Below, in pieces: positions 45,409 through 53,779 of a stretch of DNA of 55,773 nt; position 1 is the first letter of the stretch, and each line of letters begins with the position of its first letter. Below the pieces are notes generated by a model, which saw only the letters and a list, made by a program, of their open reading frames with translations, was not told where the DNA came from and did no database searches. Origin of the DNA: Alphaproteobacteria bacterium 46_93_T64. GTDB lineage: Bacteria > Pseudomonadota > Alphaproteobacteria > Sneathiellales > Sneathiellaceae. A program made the translations under genes and the position numbers. The stretch spans positions 1 through 55,773 of the forward strand of contig MAAN01000029.1 of NCBI GenBank assembly GCA_002163135.1, written 5' to 3'.

Positions 45409-47400
45409 TCAGGCTCCTGCAGCTTCGGCTGTTTTTTGGGTTTGCTTCTTTCGGGCTGATGCAGCACCAATTCTAAAGCGCCTGTCACTTAAACTGAAAC
45501 CGCCACCAATGAACATGACAATGGCACCAATCCAGATCCATGAAATAAACGGCTTGTGATAAATACGTGTAGCATACCCGCCCTTGCCGTCCTCTTCACC
45601 AATAACCACATACAAGTCTGCGGACAACATAGGCCAAATCGCAGCCTCCGTTGTCTCCATCGGTGGGGATTCATACACACGTTGTTCAGGGCGCAAGTCT
45701 GCGACCAACGAGCCGTTACGCTTTACGTTAAAGCTACCCCGCAGGATCCCATAATTTGGGCCTTCCAAACGTTCGGCCCCTTCAAACTGGAAGTCATACC
45801 CGCCAACAACAACGGTCTCGCCTGGCTGCATCACGTCGAGCCGTTCGCTCTGCCATGCTTCAGAAGCGGTAACACCAAGAATTACCATTGCAACACCCAG
45901 ATGGGCGATCGACATCCCGTAAGCACTTCTTGGCAGGTTTAAAAAACGCTTGAGGCTTTGGCGCAGACTAGTGCGGAATAATTTAATTCGATCAGCTAAC
46001 TCAACAAAAACAGCCGTCACCAACCAAGCAAAGAGCCCCATCCCAACAAAGGCAAGGATCGGTCCATCATCTGTTACCCACCAGGAAACACCAACGATTA
46101 CACAAACTGAGACTATTGCTAATTTCAGTCGCGAGAAAACCCCCTTCAAATCTGCACGCTTCCAAGCAAGAAATGGCCCGAACGCCAGCGCGATAATAAG
46201 CGGAATAATCAACGGTAGAAACGTTGCATTAAAATACGGAGGTCCAACGGACACTTTTGCACCCGACAGCGCATCAAGGAATAATGGGTATAATGTTCCA
46301 AGCAAAACTGTAGCTGCGGCAGTTGATAACAACAAATTGTTGAGGATCAATGCCCCTTCACGGCTGATTGGTGCGAATAGCCCCCCGCCTTTCATGGTCG
46401 GCGCACGCACGGCATACAAAATAAGCGAGCCGCCAATCACCAGGACGAGGAAGCCAAGAATAAAGACACCGCGCGCAGGGTCGGATGCGAATGCGTGAAC
46501 AGAGTTCAACACACCCGAGCGCACAAGGAATGTTCCAAGCAGTGACAAACTGAATGCGATAATCGCAAGAAGTATCGTCCAGTTTTTCAAGGCATCGCGC
46601 TTTTCAACAACGATGGCTGAATGGAGCAGTGCAGTCGAGACCAGCCATGGCATAAAGGAGGCATTTTCTACCGGATCCCAGAACCACCAGCCTCCCCAAC
46701 CAAGCTCGTAATATGCCCACCACGAACCAAGAGCTATACCAAGGGTCAGAAAACCCCACGCAGCAAGGGTCCATGGACGGACCCAACGTGCCCAGGCTGG
46801 ATCAACCTTACCTTCAATCAAGGCTGCAATTGCAAACGAGAAGGTAATTGATAATCCGACATACCCCAAATAGAGGAAAGGCGGATGAAATGCCAAACCC
46901 GGATCTTGCAGAAGCGGATTAAGACCGCGCCCATCGAACGGAGCCGGATCGATGCGCTCAAACGGATTGGACGTAAACAGAATGAAGAGTAAGAACCCTA
47001 TCCCGATCATACCTTGAACCGAGAGAACTCGTGCCTTTAAGCCATCAGGTAAATTACGACCGAAGGCCGCAACAGCAAAACCAAACAGAGCCAAGATCCA
47101 CGCCCACAAAAGAAGAGACCCTTCATGATTACCCCAAACACCACTAATTTTATAGAGCATCGGCTTCAAGGAATGAGAGTTTTGCGCGACGTTGACAATG
47201 GAAAAATCACTACCCACATAGGCGATGGTCAGAGCGATAAAACTGATGCTGACTGCCAGGAACTGGACGAGAGCAGCACTGCTTGCAAACCGCATTAGCG
47301 CAACATTTCCTTTGGACGCGCCGATCATCGGGAGTGTGCCTTGCAAAACAGCAACTACAAGAGCTAGGATCAATCCAAAATGCCCGATCTCACCGATCAT
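45409..47400 (-). CDS. ccmF: haem lyase CcmF
   Basis: CcmF transfers haem from CcmE to apocytochrome c. The 663-residue membrane protein has about 15 helices and the tryptophan-rich WWD domain GWGGWWFWDPVENASFMPW (about 234-252). The periplasmic histidine regions are VWGNHEGSLLLW and AFHPPFLYLGYVG. The C-terminal periplasmic domain near 535-625 includes the PGETVVVGGYDFQFEGAERL block. It overlaps ccmE by four bases. Confidence 0.97.
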   Translation of the reverse strand: MIGEIGHFGLILALVVAVLQGTLPMIGASKGNVALMRFASSAALVQFLAVSISFIALTIAYVGSDFSIVNVAQNSHSLKPMLYKISGVWGNHEGSLLLWAWILALFGFAVAAFGRNLPDGLKARVLSVQGMIGIGFLLFILFTSNPFERIDPAPFDGRGLNPLLQDPGLAFHPPFLYLGYVGLSITFSFAIAALIEGKVDPAWARWVRPWTLAAWGFLTLGIALGSWWAYYELGWGGWWFWDPVENASFMPWLVSTALLHSAIVVEKRDALKNWTILLAIIAFSLSLLGTFLVRSGVLNSVHAFASDPARGVFILGFLVLVIGGSLILYAVRAPTMKGGGLFAPISREGALILNNLLLSTAAATVLLGTLYPLFLDALSGAKVSVGPPYFNATFLPLIIPLIIALAFGPFLAWKRADLKGVFSRLKLAIVSVCVIVGVSWWVTDDGPILAFVGMGLFAWLVTAVFVELADRIKLFRTSLRQSLKRFLNLPRSAYGMSIAHLGVAMVILGVTASEAWQSERLDVMQPGETVVVGGYDFQFEGAERLEGPNYGILRGSFNVKRNGSLVADLRPEQRVYESPPMETTEAAIWPMLSADLYVVIGEEDGKGGYATRIYHKPFISWIWIGAIVMFIGGGFSLSDRRFRIGAASARKKQTQKTAEAAGA

Positions 47401-47840
47401 TGTTTATCTTCCTTTGGCTTCCAGTTACCCGCTTTTTTCAGACTTTCAGCGACTTCGGGCGGCATATAGTTTTCGTCATGTTTTGCAAGAACGTTGCTCG
47501 CGACGAAAATACCGTTTTCGTTCATTTGGCCTTCAGCAACCACGCCCTGCCCCTCTCGAAAGAGATCCGGGACTAAACCACGGAACTGAACATCAACACT
47601 TTCAGCCAGATCGGTTACTCGAAAGGTAATTTCCACACCTGATTTTTTGAAACTTCCCTCTTCGACCAATCCGCCTAATCGAAATGTCCGTCCTTCAGGT
47701 ACTGGTTTTTCAACAAGGTCGGAAGGACTATGGAAAAAGACGAGGCTGTCTTCAAAGGACATCAGCACAAGACCTGCCGCCAGCCCAAGTACGGTCATGG
47801 CAGCGACAACAATATATAAACGCCGACGTTTTCTGGTCAT
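47397..47840 (-). CDS. ccmE: haem chaperone CcmE
   Basis: CcmE binds haem covalently in the periplasm and delivers it to CcmF. The 147-residue protein has an N-terminal anchor (basic MTRKRRRLY, then a helix at about 9-28), an OB-fold domain with FRLGGLVEEGSFKK, and the haem-binding histidine in LAKHDENYMPPEV (H121), with Y125 as axial ligand. It overlaps ccmD and ccmF by four bases each. Confidence 0.96.
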   Translation of the reverse strand: MTRKRRRLYIVVAAMTVLGLAAGLVLMSFEDSLVFFHSPSDLVEKPVPEGRTFRLGGLVEEGSFKKSGVEITFRVTDLAESVDVQFRGLVPDLFREGQGVVAEGQMNENGIFVASNVLAKHDENYMPPEVAESLKKAGNWKPKEDKQ

Positions 47841-48031
47841 GACGTCGCACCTTCTTTAACTGGGCGTTTTCGGAATGAACGCCGAGTTTCTTCAAGCGGC
47901 GCTAGATCTCGCTCGACCTGACGCAATTGGCGAACACTGATGATCACAAGGAAAATCAAGACACCGGCAGACAGGCCATAAGATGACCAGATAAAGTTGC
48001 CGTAGCCACCCATTTCAAAAAATTCGTTCAA
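47837..48031 (-). CDS. ccmD: haem exporter protein CcmD
   Basis: The 64-residue protein has the CcmD layout. The start is FFEMGGYGNFIWSSYGLS, a single membrane helix spans about 18-37, and a basic cytoplasmic tail (RQLRQVERDLAPLEETRRSFRK) follows. CcmD stabilises the CcmABC complex that releases holo-CcmE. It overlaps ccmE and starts 3 bases after ccmC. Confidence 0.9.
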   Translation of the reverse strand: MNEFFEMGGYGNFIWSSYGLSAGVLIFLVIISVRQLRQVERDLAPLEETRRSFRKRPVKEGATS

Positions 48032-48034
48032 AAG

Positions 48035-48766
48035 CTACTCCTGCAGCTGATTAACTCTTAGCATTCTGAGACGACGCCCTAGTATTTCAGTGCGCACGCG
48101 AATGATAAAAATAGTAACAAACAAGCTCGTGTAACCGAGGCCCATAATTAGAAGCGGCGTCAAAATGGAGGAATGAATTTTTGGTCCATCCATTGTCGCA
48201 ACACTCGCAGGCTGGTGAAGCGTGTTCCACCAATCCACCGAAAATTTTATAATGGGGATATTTATCGCGCCGATCAGCACCAATATCGCTGCCGCTTTAG
48301 CAGCTTTTGACTGATCTTCGAAACTTCCCCAAACTGCCATATAACCTAAATATAGGAACAAGAGAATTAACATACTTGTGAGGCGCGCGTCCCAAACCCA
48401 GTAAGCACCCCACATGGGTTGGCCCCAAAGAGAGCCGGTCACCAACGCGAGGAATGTAAAGCACGCGCCAATCGGCGCCGCGGCCTTCGCTGATAAATCT
48501 GCGACTGGATGTTTCCAAATCAGGCCCGCAGCAGATGAGACTGCCATCATGCTATAAACACTCATGGCCATCCAAGCTGCCGGAACATGTACAAACATGA
48601 TCCGAACCGTTTCTCCTTGCTGATAATCGGCTGGTGATACAAACAGCCCGAGGTACAACCCAGTCGCCAAAAGAACAACAGTCGTCACTATGGACCAAGG
48701 AAATATCGCGTTCGCAATTCTCAAGAAACGCGTCGGATTAGCATATTTATGCAAATCAATTGCCAT
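48035..48766 (-). CDS. ccmC: haem exporter protein CcmC
   Basis: CcmC attaches haem to CcmE. The 243-residue protein has six membrane helices and the WWD-type motif WGQPMWGAYWVWDARLTSML (about 113-132). Periplasmic histidines lie in VHVPAAWMAM (about H60) and in the loop before the last helix. The start AIDLHKYANPTRFL is typical of alphaproteobacterial CcmC. It lies 52 bases after ccmB, the largest gap in the cluster. Confidence 0.96.
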   Translation of the reverse strand: MAIDLHKYANPTRFLRIANAIFPWSIVTTVVLLATGLYLGLFVSPADYQQGETVRIMFVHVPAAWMAMSVYSMMAVSSAAGLIWKHPVADLSAKAAAPIGACFTFLALVTGSLWGQPMWGAYWVWDARLTSMLILLFLYLGYMAVWGSFEDQSKAAKAAAILVLIGAINIPIIKFSVDWWNTLHQPASVATMDGPKIHSSILTPLLIMGLGYTSLFVTIFIIRVRTEILGRRLRMLRVNQLQE

Positions 48767-48818
48767 TACGCTGTCCCGTCCCCAAATACCTTACAAGCCT
48801 TAACATCATAGTCATCCT

Positions 48819-49484
48819 TCATTCCACTGCCAAACGAAGTGCAGCGGCGGCGGCAAACGGACATACAACAAGTGCGCCTAAGGATAATCCCCCCAATAAC
48901 ATAAGATGGGGAGCCATGGGCATAAGTGCAACCGCGGCTTCAACAGAAGCCACACCGAAGATTAATACTGGAATATATAGCGGTAAAACCAACAGTGACA
49001 ATAGCACTCCGCCGCGACGCATCGCCACAGTCAAAGCCGCCCCTACAGCACCGATAAGGCTAAGAACAGGAGATCCGATTAAAAGTGAGAAAATCATCGC
49101 CCAAATACCATCAGCGTGCACGTTCAGTGAAATTGCCAGTATGGGGGTTATCGCAATAAGCGGCAGTACTGACATCACCCAATGCGCAATGATTTTGGTG
49201 AGCACAATAAATTCGATAGATAGGGGCCCAAGCATCAATTGCTCCAAGGTCCCATCTTCAAAATCCGCCTGAAAAATTCGATCAAGAGTTAGAAGGCACG
49301 CCAGCAATGCCCCAACCCAGAGAACGCCTGGCCCAATTCGGGCTAAAACGTTGAGCTCTGGTCCCACGCCCAACGGAAAAAGTGTCACAGCGATTACAAA
49401 GAAAGAGAGCGTCATGGTAAGCGCACTTCCCTGACGATACGCAAGTAGCATATCGCGTTTTAGCAATGCCAGAAACGATCTCAA
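48819..49484 (-). CDS. ccmB: haem exporter permease CcmB
   Basis: The 221-residue permease has six membrane helices and the CcmB signature blocks LLKRDMLLAYRQGSALTMTLSFF-like N-terminus and DFEDGTLEQLMLGPLSIEFIVL (about 74-95). LLIGSPVLSLIGAVGAAL lies near 135-152. It forms the CcmAB ABC-type unit that uses ATP to release holo-CcmE from CcmC. It overlaps ccmA by four bases. Confidence 0.96.
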   Translation of the reverse strand: MRSFLALLKRDMLLAYRQGSALTMTLSFFVIAVTLFPLGVGPELNVLARIGPGVLWVGALLACLLTLDRIFQADFEDGTLEQLMLGPLSIEFIVLTKIIAHWVMSVLPLIAITPILAISLNVHADGIWAMIFSLLIGSPVLSLIGAVGAALTVAMRRGGVLLSLLVLPLYIPVLIFGVASVEAAVALMPMAPHLMLLGGLSLGALVVCPFAAAAALRLAVE

Positions 49485-50101
49485 CGTGCTACCTCCGAGA
49501 TCTGGTTGAGGTCCAGTTGCCGTACTCGGCTTAGACTCAAATCTTGATGTGTAGCAAGAAGTGCCATTCCGCCATTTCGCACATGTTTTTCAAGCAAGTC
49601 TTTGAACAGCCCAATATAATCTGTATCAAGAGAGCTAACAGGCTCATCAAGTATCCATAGGGGTGCAGGACAAGCAATCAGTCGCGCCAAATTGCTTCGT
49701 TTTTTCTGACCTGCGGATAATATTTGTGTTGGATGGTCTGCAATCGGCTGTAATTGAAACGCGTCAAGCGCCTGATCTACAGTCGAGTTTTCCGTATAAT
49801 CGGACCAAAACTCTAGATTCTCACGGGCGCTCATGGCCATCTTCAAAGCGTCTTGATGCCCGACATACTGCAGGTTTTCTTTATAGTGTTCTGGATCTTC
49901 TTCAATGTCTGTCCCGTTCCATGAGACAATGCCGGTAGCGGGTTTCAACAGACACGCGAGAATACGTAGCAAAGATGTTTTACCAGACCCGTTTCGCCCT
50001 TTAACCCAAAGGATTTCCCCAGGATTTAGAGACAGATCTACCGCGTTAAAAATCAGGCGATCTTGCCGGATACAGGTAAGGCTTTGTGCGTACAAGCTCA
50101 T
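49481..50101 (-). CDS. ccmA: haem exporter ATP-binding protein CcmA
   Basis: The 206-residue ABC ATPase has Walker A VKGRNGSGKTSLLRIL (about 33-48), the ABC signature ILSAGQKKRSNLARL (about 134-148) and Walker B LWILDEPVSSLD (about 153-164). A switch histidine is in LLATHQDLS. The first gene of the cluster, it starts only 24 bases after a terminator-like stem that follows the ligase gene. The ccm promoter must therefore overlap that stem, or ccm depends on readthrough. Confidence 0.96.
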   Translation of the reverse strand: MSLYAQSLTCIRQDRLIFNAVDLSLNPGEILWVKGRNGSGKTSLLRILACLLKPATGIVSWNGTDIEEDPEHYKENLQYVGHQDALKMAMSARENLEFWSDYTENSTVDQALDAFQLQPIADHPTQILSAGQKKRSNLARLIACPAPLWILDEPVSSLDTDYIGLFKDLLEKHVRNGGMALLATHQDLSLSRVRQLDLNQISEVAR

Positions 50102-50125
50102 CTAGCGAAAGATCACCCAAAAATG

Positions 50126-50165
50126 AAAAAAGAACACTCCCTGACTACAGGAATGTTCTCTTTTT
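50126..50165 (-). terminator. intrinsic terminator after the PaaK-like ligase gene
   Basis: On the minus strand AGAACATTCCTG pairs with CAGGGAGTGTTCT, about ten paired positions with a small internal loop and a four-base loop. It is followed by a run of six U. It lies about 45 bases after the ligase stop and just upstream of the ccmA ATG at 50101. It should end the liv-ligase transcript. Confidence 0.75.
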
Positions 50166-50208
50166 CGCAACATATTGCATGTGACGCATATGGTCGCAGG
50201 TGTGGGGT

Positions 50209-51456
50209 TTATTCGTAACTGCGTTGATCGTCGATCACTTTTCCGTCATTCGCAAGACTACCAACTTCCACGAATTCGACATTTCCGCGTAATTTGCAGA
50301 GGCTTTGAACAGTGGATGCAACCGCTGCTTTCAGATCGTCTGATCCACCAGACACTTCACAATGAAGGGTCATGGCATCCACATTATCACTGCTGGTGAC
50401 GATCAGACGCACTTTCTTAAGTTCGTCGTGGCGTTTTTGAACGCCAACCACTTGACCAGGATGTACAAACATCCCCTTCACTTTTGCAGTCTGATCTGCG
50501 CGGCCCATCCATCCTTTGATACGCGGACCAGTTCGGCCACAGGCGCTACCACCTTCCATAAAGGCTGACATGTCACCGGTACCGAAGCGGATTAATGGGT
50601 AGGTTTTATTGAAACTTGTAACCACAACTTCACCAACTTCACCAGGCGCGACAGGGTCACCCGTTCCGGGGCGTACGATTTCGACAATCACACTTTCATC
50701 AATACTCATGCCTTCCATCGCTTCACTTTCATAAGCGATCAGGCCGAGATCCGCAGTACCGTAGGATTGAATAACGGTTTCAACACCTAGGTCTTTTAAG
50801 GCTTGGCGCAGAGAGGGAGGCAAAGCTTCCCCGCCAACACTCGCAACCTTGATAGAAGACATATCCATGCCCGCATCTGCGCCTTTTTCTAGAAGAATTT
50901 TCAAGAAAGAAGGTGTCCCAACATAAGCGCGAGGCTTCAACGTTGCGATAGCCTGCAGCTGCATTTCAGTGTTCCCGATGCCAGCTGGTACTACCGGACA
51001 ACCGACCGCTCGTGCACCGCTTTCCATCATGTGTCCCGCTGGGGTCATGTGATAGGAAAACGTATTATAGACCAGATCGCCCGGGCGGAAACCAGCGGCC
51101 CACATAGCACGACCCATACGGAAATAGTCTTTTTTATCCTGAGCTGGTTCGAATATTGGACCCGGAGACATGAAGACGTTCGCGAGATCTCCAATAGCTT
51201 CGGCGTTCAATCCACCAAGCGGCGGTGTGCCTTGTTGCTTGGCAATCAAATCAGATTTTCGGGTAACCGGCAGAGCCGCCAACGCTTCCAAACTGTCAAT
51301 AGTAGACGGATCTACATCTTTCAGAATTTCGCCAAAATACGCGGAATTTTCTTTTGCATGCGTAATTTGGTCTTGTAATGCTTTGATCTGCTCTTGTTCG
51401 CGAACAGATGGGTCACGGGTTTCCAAAGCGTCGAAATGTTTGCCAGCGCCAGTCAT
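50209..51456 (-). CDS. PaaK-like phenylacetate-CoA ligase family protein
   Basis: The 415-residue protein is an AMP-forming acyl-CoA ligase relative of the PaaK type. It keeps the A5 region IQSYGTADLGLIAYES, A7 YPLIRFGTGDMSAF, the hinge region GWMGRADQTAKVKGMFV and a C-terminal subdomain with the late lysine in LANDGKVIDD. Where PaaK has the SSGTTG phosphate loop, this protein reads NVFMSPGPIFEPAQD (about 94-108). It follows livF by 45 bases, so its substrate is probably the compound imported by that transporter. The acid is unknown. Confidence 0.8.
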   Translation of the reverse strand: MTGAGKHFDALETRDPSVREQEQIKALQDQITHAKENSAYFGEILKDVDPSTIDSLEALAALPVTRKSDLIAKQQGTPPLGGLNAEAIGDLANVFMSPGPIFEPAQDKKDYFRMGRAMWAAGFRPGDLVYNTFSYHMTPAGHMMESGARAVGCPVVPAGIGNTEMQLQAIATLKPRAYVGTPSFLKILLEKGADAGMDMSSIKVASVGGEALPPSLRQALKDLGVETVIQSYGTADLGLIAYESEAMEGMSIDESVIVEIVRPGTGDPVAPGEVGEVVVTSFNKTYPLIRFGTGDMSAFMEGGSACGRTGPRIKGWMGRADQTAKVKGMFVHPGQVVGVQKRHDELKKVRLIVTSSDNVDAMTLHCEVSGGSDDLKAAVASTVQSLCKLRGNVEFVEVGSLANDGKVIDDQRSYE

Positions 51457-51501
51457 GATAGTCCTAATTTTACGATTTTTTACTGTATTGTGTGTATGGT
51501 T

Positions 51502-52317
51502 TTACGCGAGCCAGCGCTTACGACGACGGTAATGCTTCACATCACGGAAACTTTTGCGGCCATCACCGCCAAGTCCGAGGTAAAACTCTTTTACGTCTTC
51601 GTTATTAGCCAAATCCGATGCTTCGCCATCCATTACAACGCGGCCATTTTCCAGAATATATCCGTAATGGGCGTATCTAAGGGCGATCGTCGCGTTTTGT
51701 TCGGCAAGCAGAAAACTAACACCGGTTTCTTCGTTCAATCGCTTCACAATTTCAAAAATTTCTATCACAAGCTGAGGGGCAAGACCCATAGAGGGTTCAT
51801 CCAACAGGATGAGGTTTGGCTTCGCCATCAAAGCGCGGCCAACAGCCACCATTTGTTGCTCACCACCAGAAATGTAGCCCGCCAATGATGTGCGACGTTC
51901 CTTCAGTCGTGGGAAGTAGTGATATACTTTTTCGAGTTCTTCATTAATCGTGGCACGGCCCCCTTTACGGGTATATGCACCGGTTAGAAGGTTTTCCTCA
52001 ACTGTCAAATGCTCGAAACAATGACGCCCTTCCATGACCTGAATAACACCTTCAGTTACCAGCTCAGCTGGAGACTTCTCAGTGATATCAGTGCCTCTAT
52101 ATTCGATAGAGCCTTTCGTAACCTCCCCACGCTCAGAGCGGAGGAGGTTAGAAATGGCTTTCAAAGTGGTCGTCTTGCCGGCGCCATTGGCCCCAAGAAT
52201 TGAAACGATACTTCCCTCAGGGACGTGTAATGAGACCCCCTTCAAGACAAGGATAACATGGTCATAAATGACCTCGATATTATTGACCCTGAGAAGTGGG
52301 TTGCTTGACGCATTCAT
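51502..52317 (-). CDS. livF: branched-chain-type ABC transporter ATP-binding protein (LivF)
   Basis: The 271-residue ATPase has Walker A SILGANGAGKTTTLKAIS, the Q-loop region VIQVMEGRHCFEHLTVEENL, the signature YISGGEQQMVAVGRAL, Walker B NLILLDEPSMGLAP and the switch LLAEQNA. The unusual part is the C-terminal basic tail FRDVKHYRRRKRWLA, seen in LivF proteins linked to PaaK-like ligases. The ATG at 52317 was chosen over a TTG two codons earlier. The first ATPase (LivG) is not in the window and may lie beyond its right edge. Confidence 0.94.
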   Translation of the reverse strand: MNASSNPLLRVNNIEVIYDHVILVLKGVSLHVPEGSIVSILGANGAGKTTTLKAISNLLRSERGEVTKGSIEYRGTDITEKSPAELVTEGVIQVMEGRHCFEHLTVEENLLTGAYTRKGGRATINEELEKVYHYFPRLKERRTSLAGYISGGEQQMVAVGRALMAKPNLILLDEPSMGLAPQLVIEIFEIVKRLNEETGVSFLLAEQNATIALRYAHYGYILENGRVVMDGEASDLANNEDVKEFYLGLGGDGRKSFRDVKHYRRRKRWLA

Positions 52318-52353
52318 TAGCAAGACTCTCTCTTTAAAGGTTACCAGTTGGCA

Positions 52354-53670
52354 TTAGTTGCAAGATGCAGCTTCGATGCCTTTTTCTTGAAGGTATTTCG
52401 CTGCAGATGCTTCCATCGCAGGGACAACCAGATCATTCATTGGTTTCAGGTAATCAGAAACGATGTTCCATTTTTTACCATCCCACTGCTGAATGAAAAC
52501 TCCGCCACCACCAATGTGGTCAGCACAAGAGATAGTCAGGTTTGGACCTAGACCCTTCATGCCCAATGCAGCCGCAGCGTTATCGTCCATTTTGATGTTT
52601 TCCATACCCCAACGAAGCTGTTCGCCAGAGATCGCTTTAACACCAAATTTTGCTTGTGCGTTTAAGATACCTTGGTGGATGAACACTTGCGTTACAACCG
52701 CACGGTTATAGAGGACCTGGCCAACGTTCTTTTCGCCTTTGCCATTACCTTTTCCATAAACGTGCGTCAGGATGTCCTGGATAACTGGGAAATCAGTACC
52801 ACCAGCTGAGAAAGTTGCACTTTTATAGCCAATCGCGGATTTTCCAGCAGGAACAACGTCTTGCTCAGCACCTGACCACCAGTTACCAATGAAGTGATCA
52901 GCTGGGAATTTAATCTTCGCTGCTTCTTTAATAGCTGTCTGGTTCATAACACCCCAACCCCACATCGCAATGTAGTCAGGTTTCGCACGACGGATCTGCA
53001 ACCATGTTGCTTTCTGCTCAATGCCAGGGAATGTTACTGGATATTCTTTCAGCTTAAAGCCGAATTTTTCAGACATGGTTCGGAAAATAGGAAGAGATTC
53101 CTTACCATAAGCAATATCAAGATAAACTAGAGCAATCGTTTTGCCCTTCATATTCTCGATACCGCCTTCTTGTGCGGCCATATGCTTCATGATGCCTGTT
53201 GCTTGGCCCCAGTAGTTAAGCGCCATTGGGAAAACCCAAGGGAACGCAGAACCGATGCCAGCATCAGAACGACCATAACCCATTGTCAAAAGAGGGATCT
53301 TGTCAGTACGTGTTTTATCAGCAAGAGCATAAGTTACGCCTGTGCTGTAAGGTTGATAAACCAACGCGCCGCCATTTTTCTTCTTAGTACGCTCGTAACA
53401 CTCAACACCACGGTCGGTGTTGTAGCCGAACTCACATTCTTCAATGATTACCTTCGCGCCGCCGACACCGCCGTCACGTTCGTTGATCATTGCCCAGTAG
53501 TCAACAGCACCGTTAGCTGTTGGAATTCCGCCTGGCGCAAATGGGCCTGTACGATAAACCAGTTTCGGCAGATACAGTGTATCTTCAGCAAAGGCTGGTG
53601 CGGCCGCAGTAAATGGGGCTGCAAGTACTGCTGCTCCCAATGCACCAAGTACAAATTTCTTCAAACTCAT
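52354..53670 (-). CDS. ABC transporter substrate-binding protein (LivK/peripla_BP_6 family)
   Basis: The 438-residue periplasmic protein has a signal peptide (MSLKKFVLGALGAAVLAAPF, cleavage near AFA at about 27-28). A two-lobed ligand-binding fold of the Leu/Ile/Val-binding family follows. Conserved elements are YRTGPFAPGGIPTANGAVDY, KVIIEECEFGYNTDRGVECYER and YLDIAYGKESLPIF. The ligand is unknown; the family transports branched amino acids, amides or aromatic acids. A strong GGGAGGAT ribosome-binding site precedes the ATG. Confidence 0.92.
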   Translation of the reverse strand: MSLKKFVLGALGAAVLAAPFTAAAPAFAEDTLYLPKLVYRTGPFAPGGIPTANGAVDYWAMINERDGGVGGAKVIIEECEFGYNTDRGVECYERTKKKNGGALVYQPYSTGVTYALADKTRTDKIPLLTMGYGRSDAGIGSAFPWVFPMALNYWGQATGIMKHMAAQEGGIENMKGKTIALVYLDIAYGKESLPIFRTMSEKFGFKLKEYPVTFPGIEQKATWLQIRRAKPDYIAMWGWGVMNQTAIKEAAKIKFPADHFIGNWWSGAEQDVVPAGKSAIGYKSATFSAGGTDFPVIQDILTHVYGKGNGKGEKNVGQVLYNRAVVTQVFIHQGILNAQAKFGVKAISGEQLRWGMENIKMDDNAAAALGMKGLGPNLTISCADHIGGGGVFIQQWDGKKWNIVSDYLKPMNDLVVPAMEASAAKYLQEKGIEAASCN

Positions 53671-53687
53671 ATTATCCTCCCAGAGTT

Positions 53688-53722
53688 ACTCTTGTTTAAA
53701 TGCGGAAACTACCACCAAGAGT
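53688..53722 (-). repeat. inverted repeat in the leader of the substrate-binding protein gene
   Basis: ACTCTTG (53688-53694) and CAAGAGT (53716-53722) are perfect 7-bp arms separated by 21 bases, in the 109-base gap between livM and the substrate-binding protein gene. The stem would lie just upstream of the strong ribosome-binding site. It could stabilise the downstream message, a common way to raise binding-protein levels. That role is inference. Confidence 0.35.
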
Positions 53723-53779
53723 TTAGTTACCATCACATATTCAGCAATCATTCTACTGTGACTGCCTTTTAACAACAGA

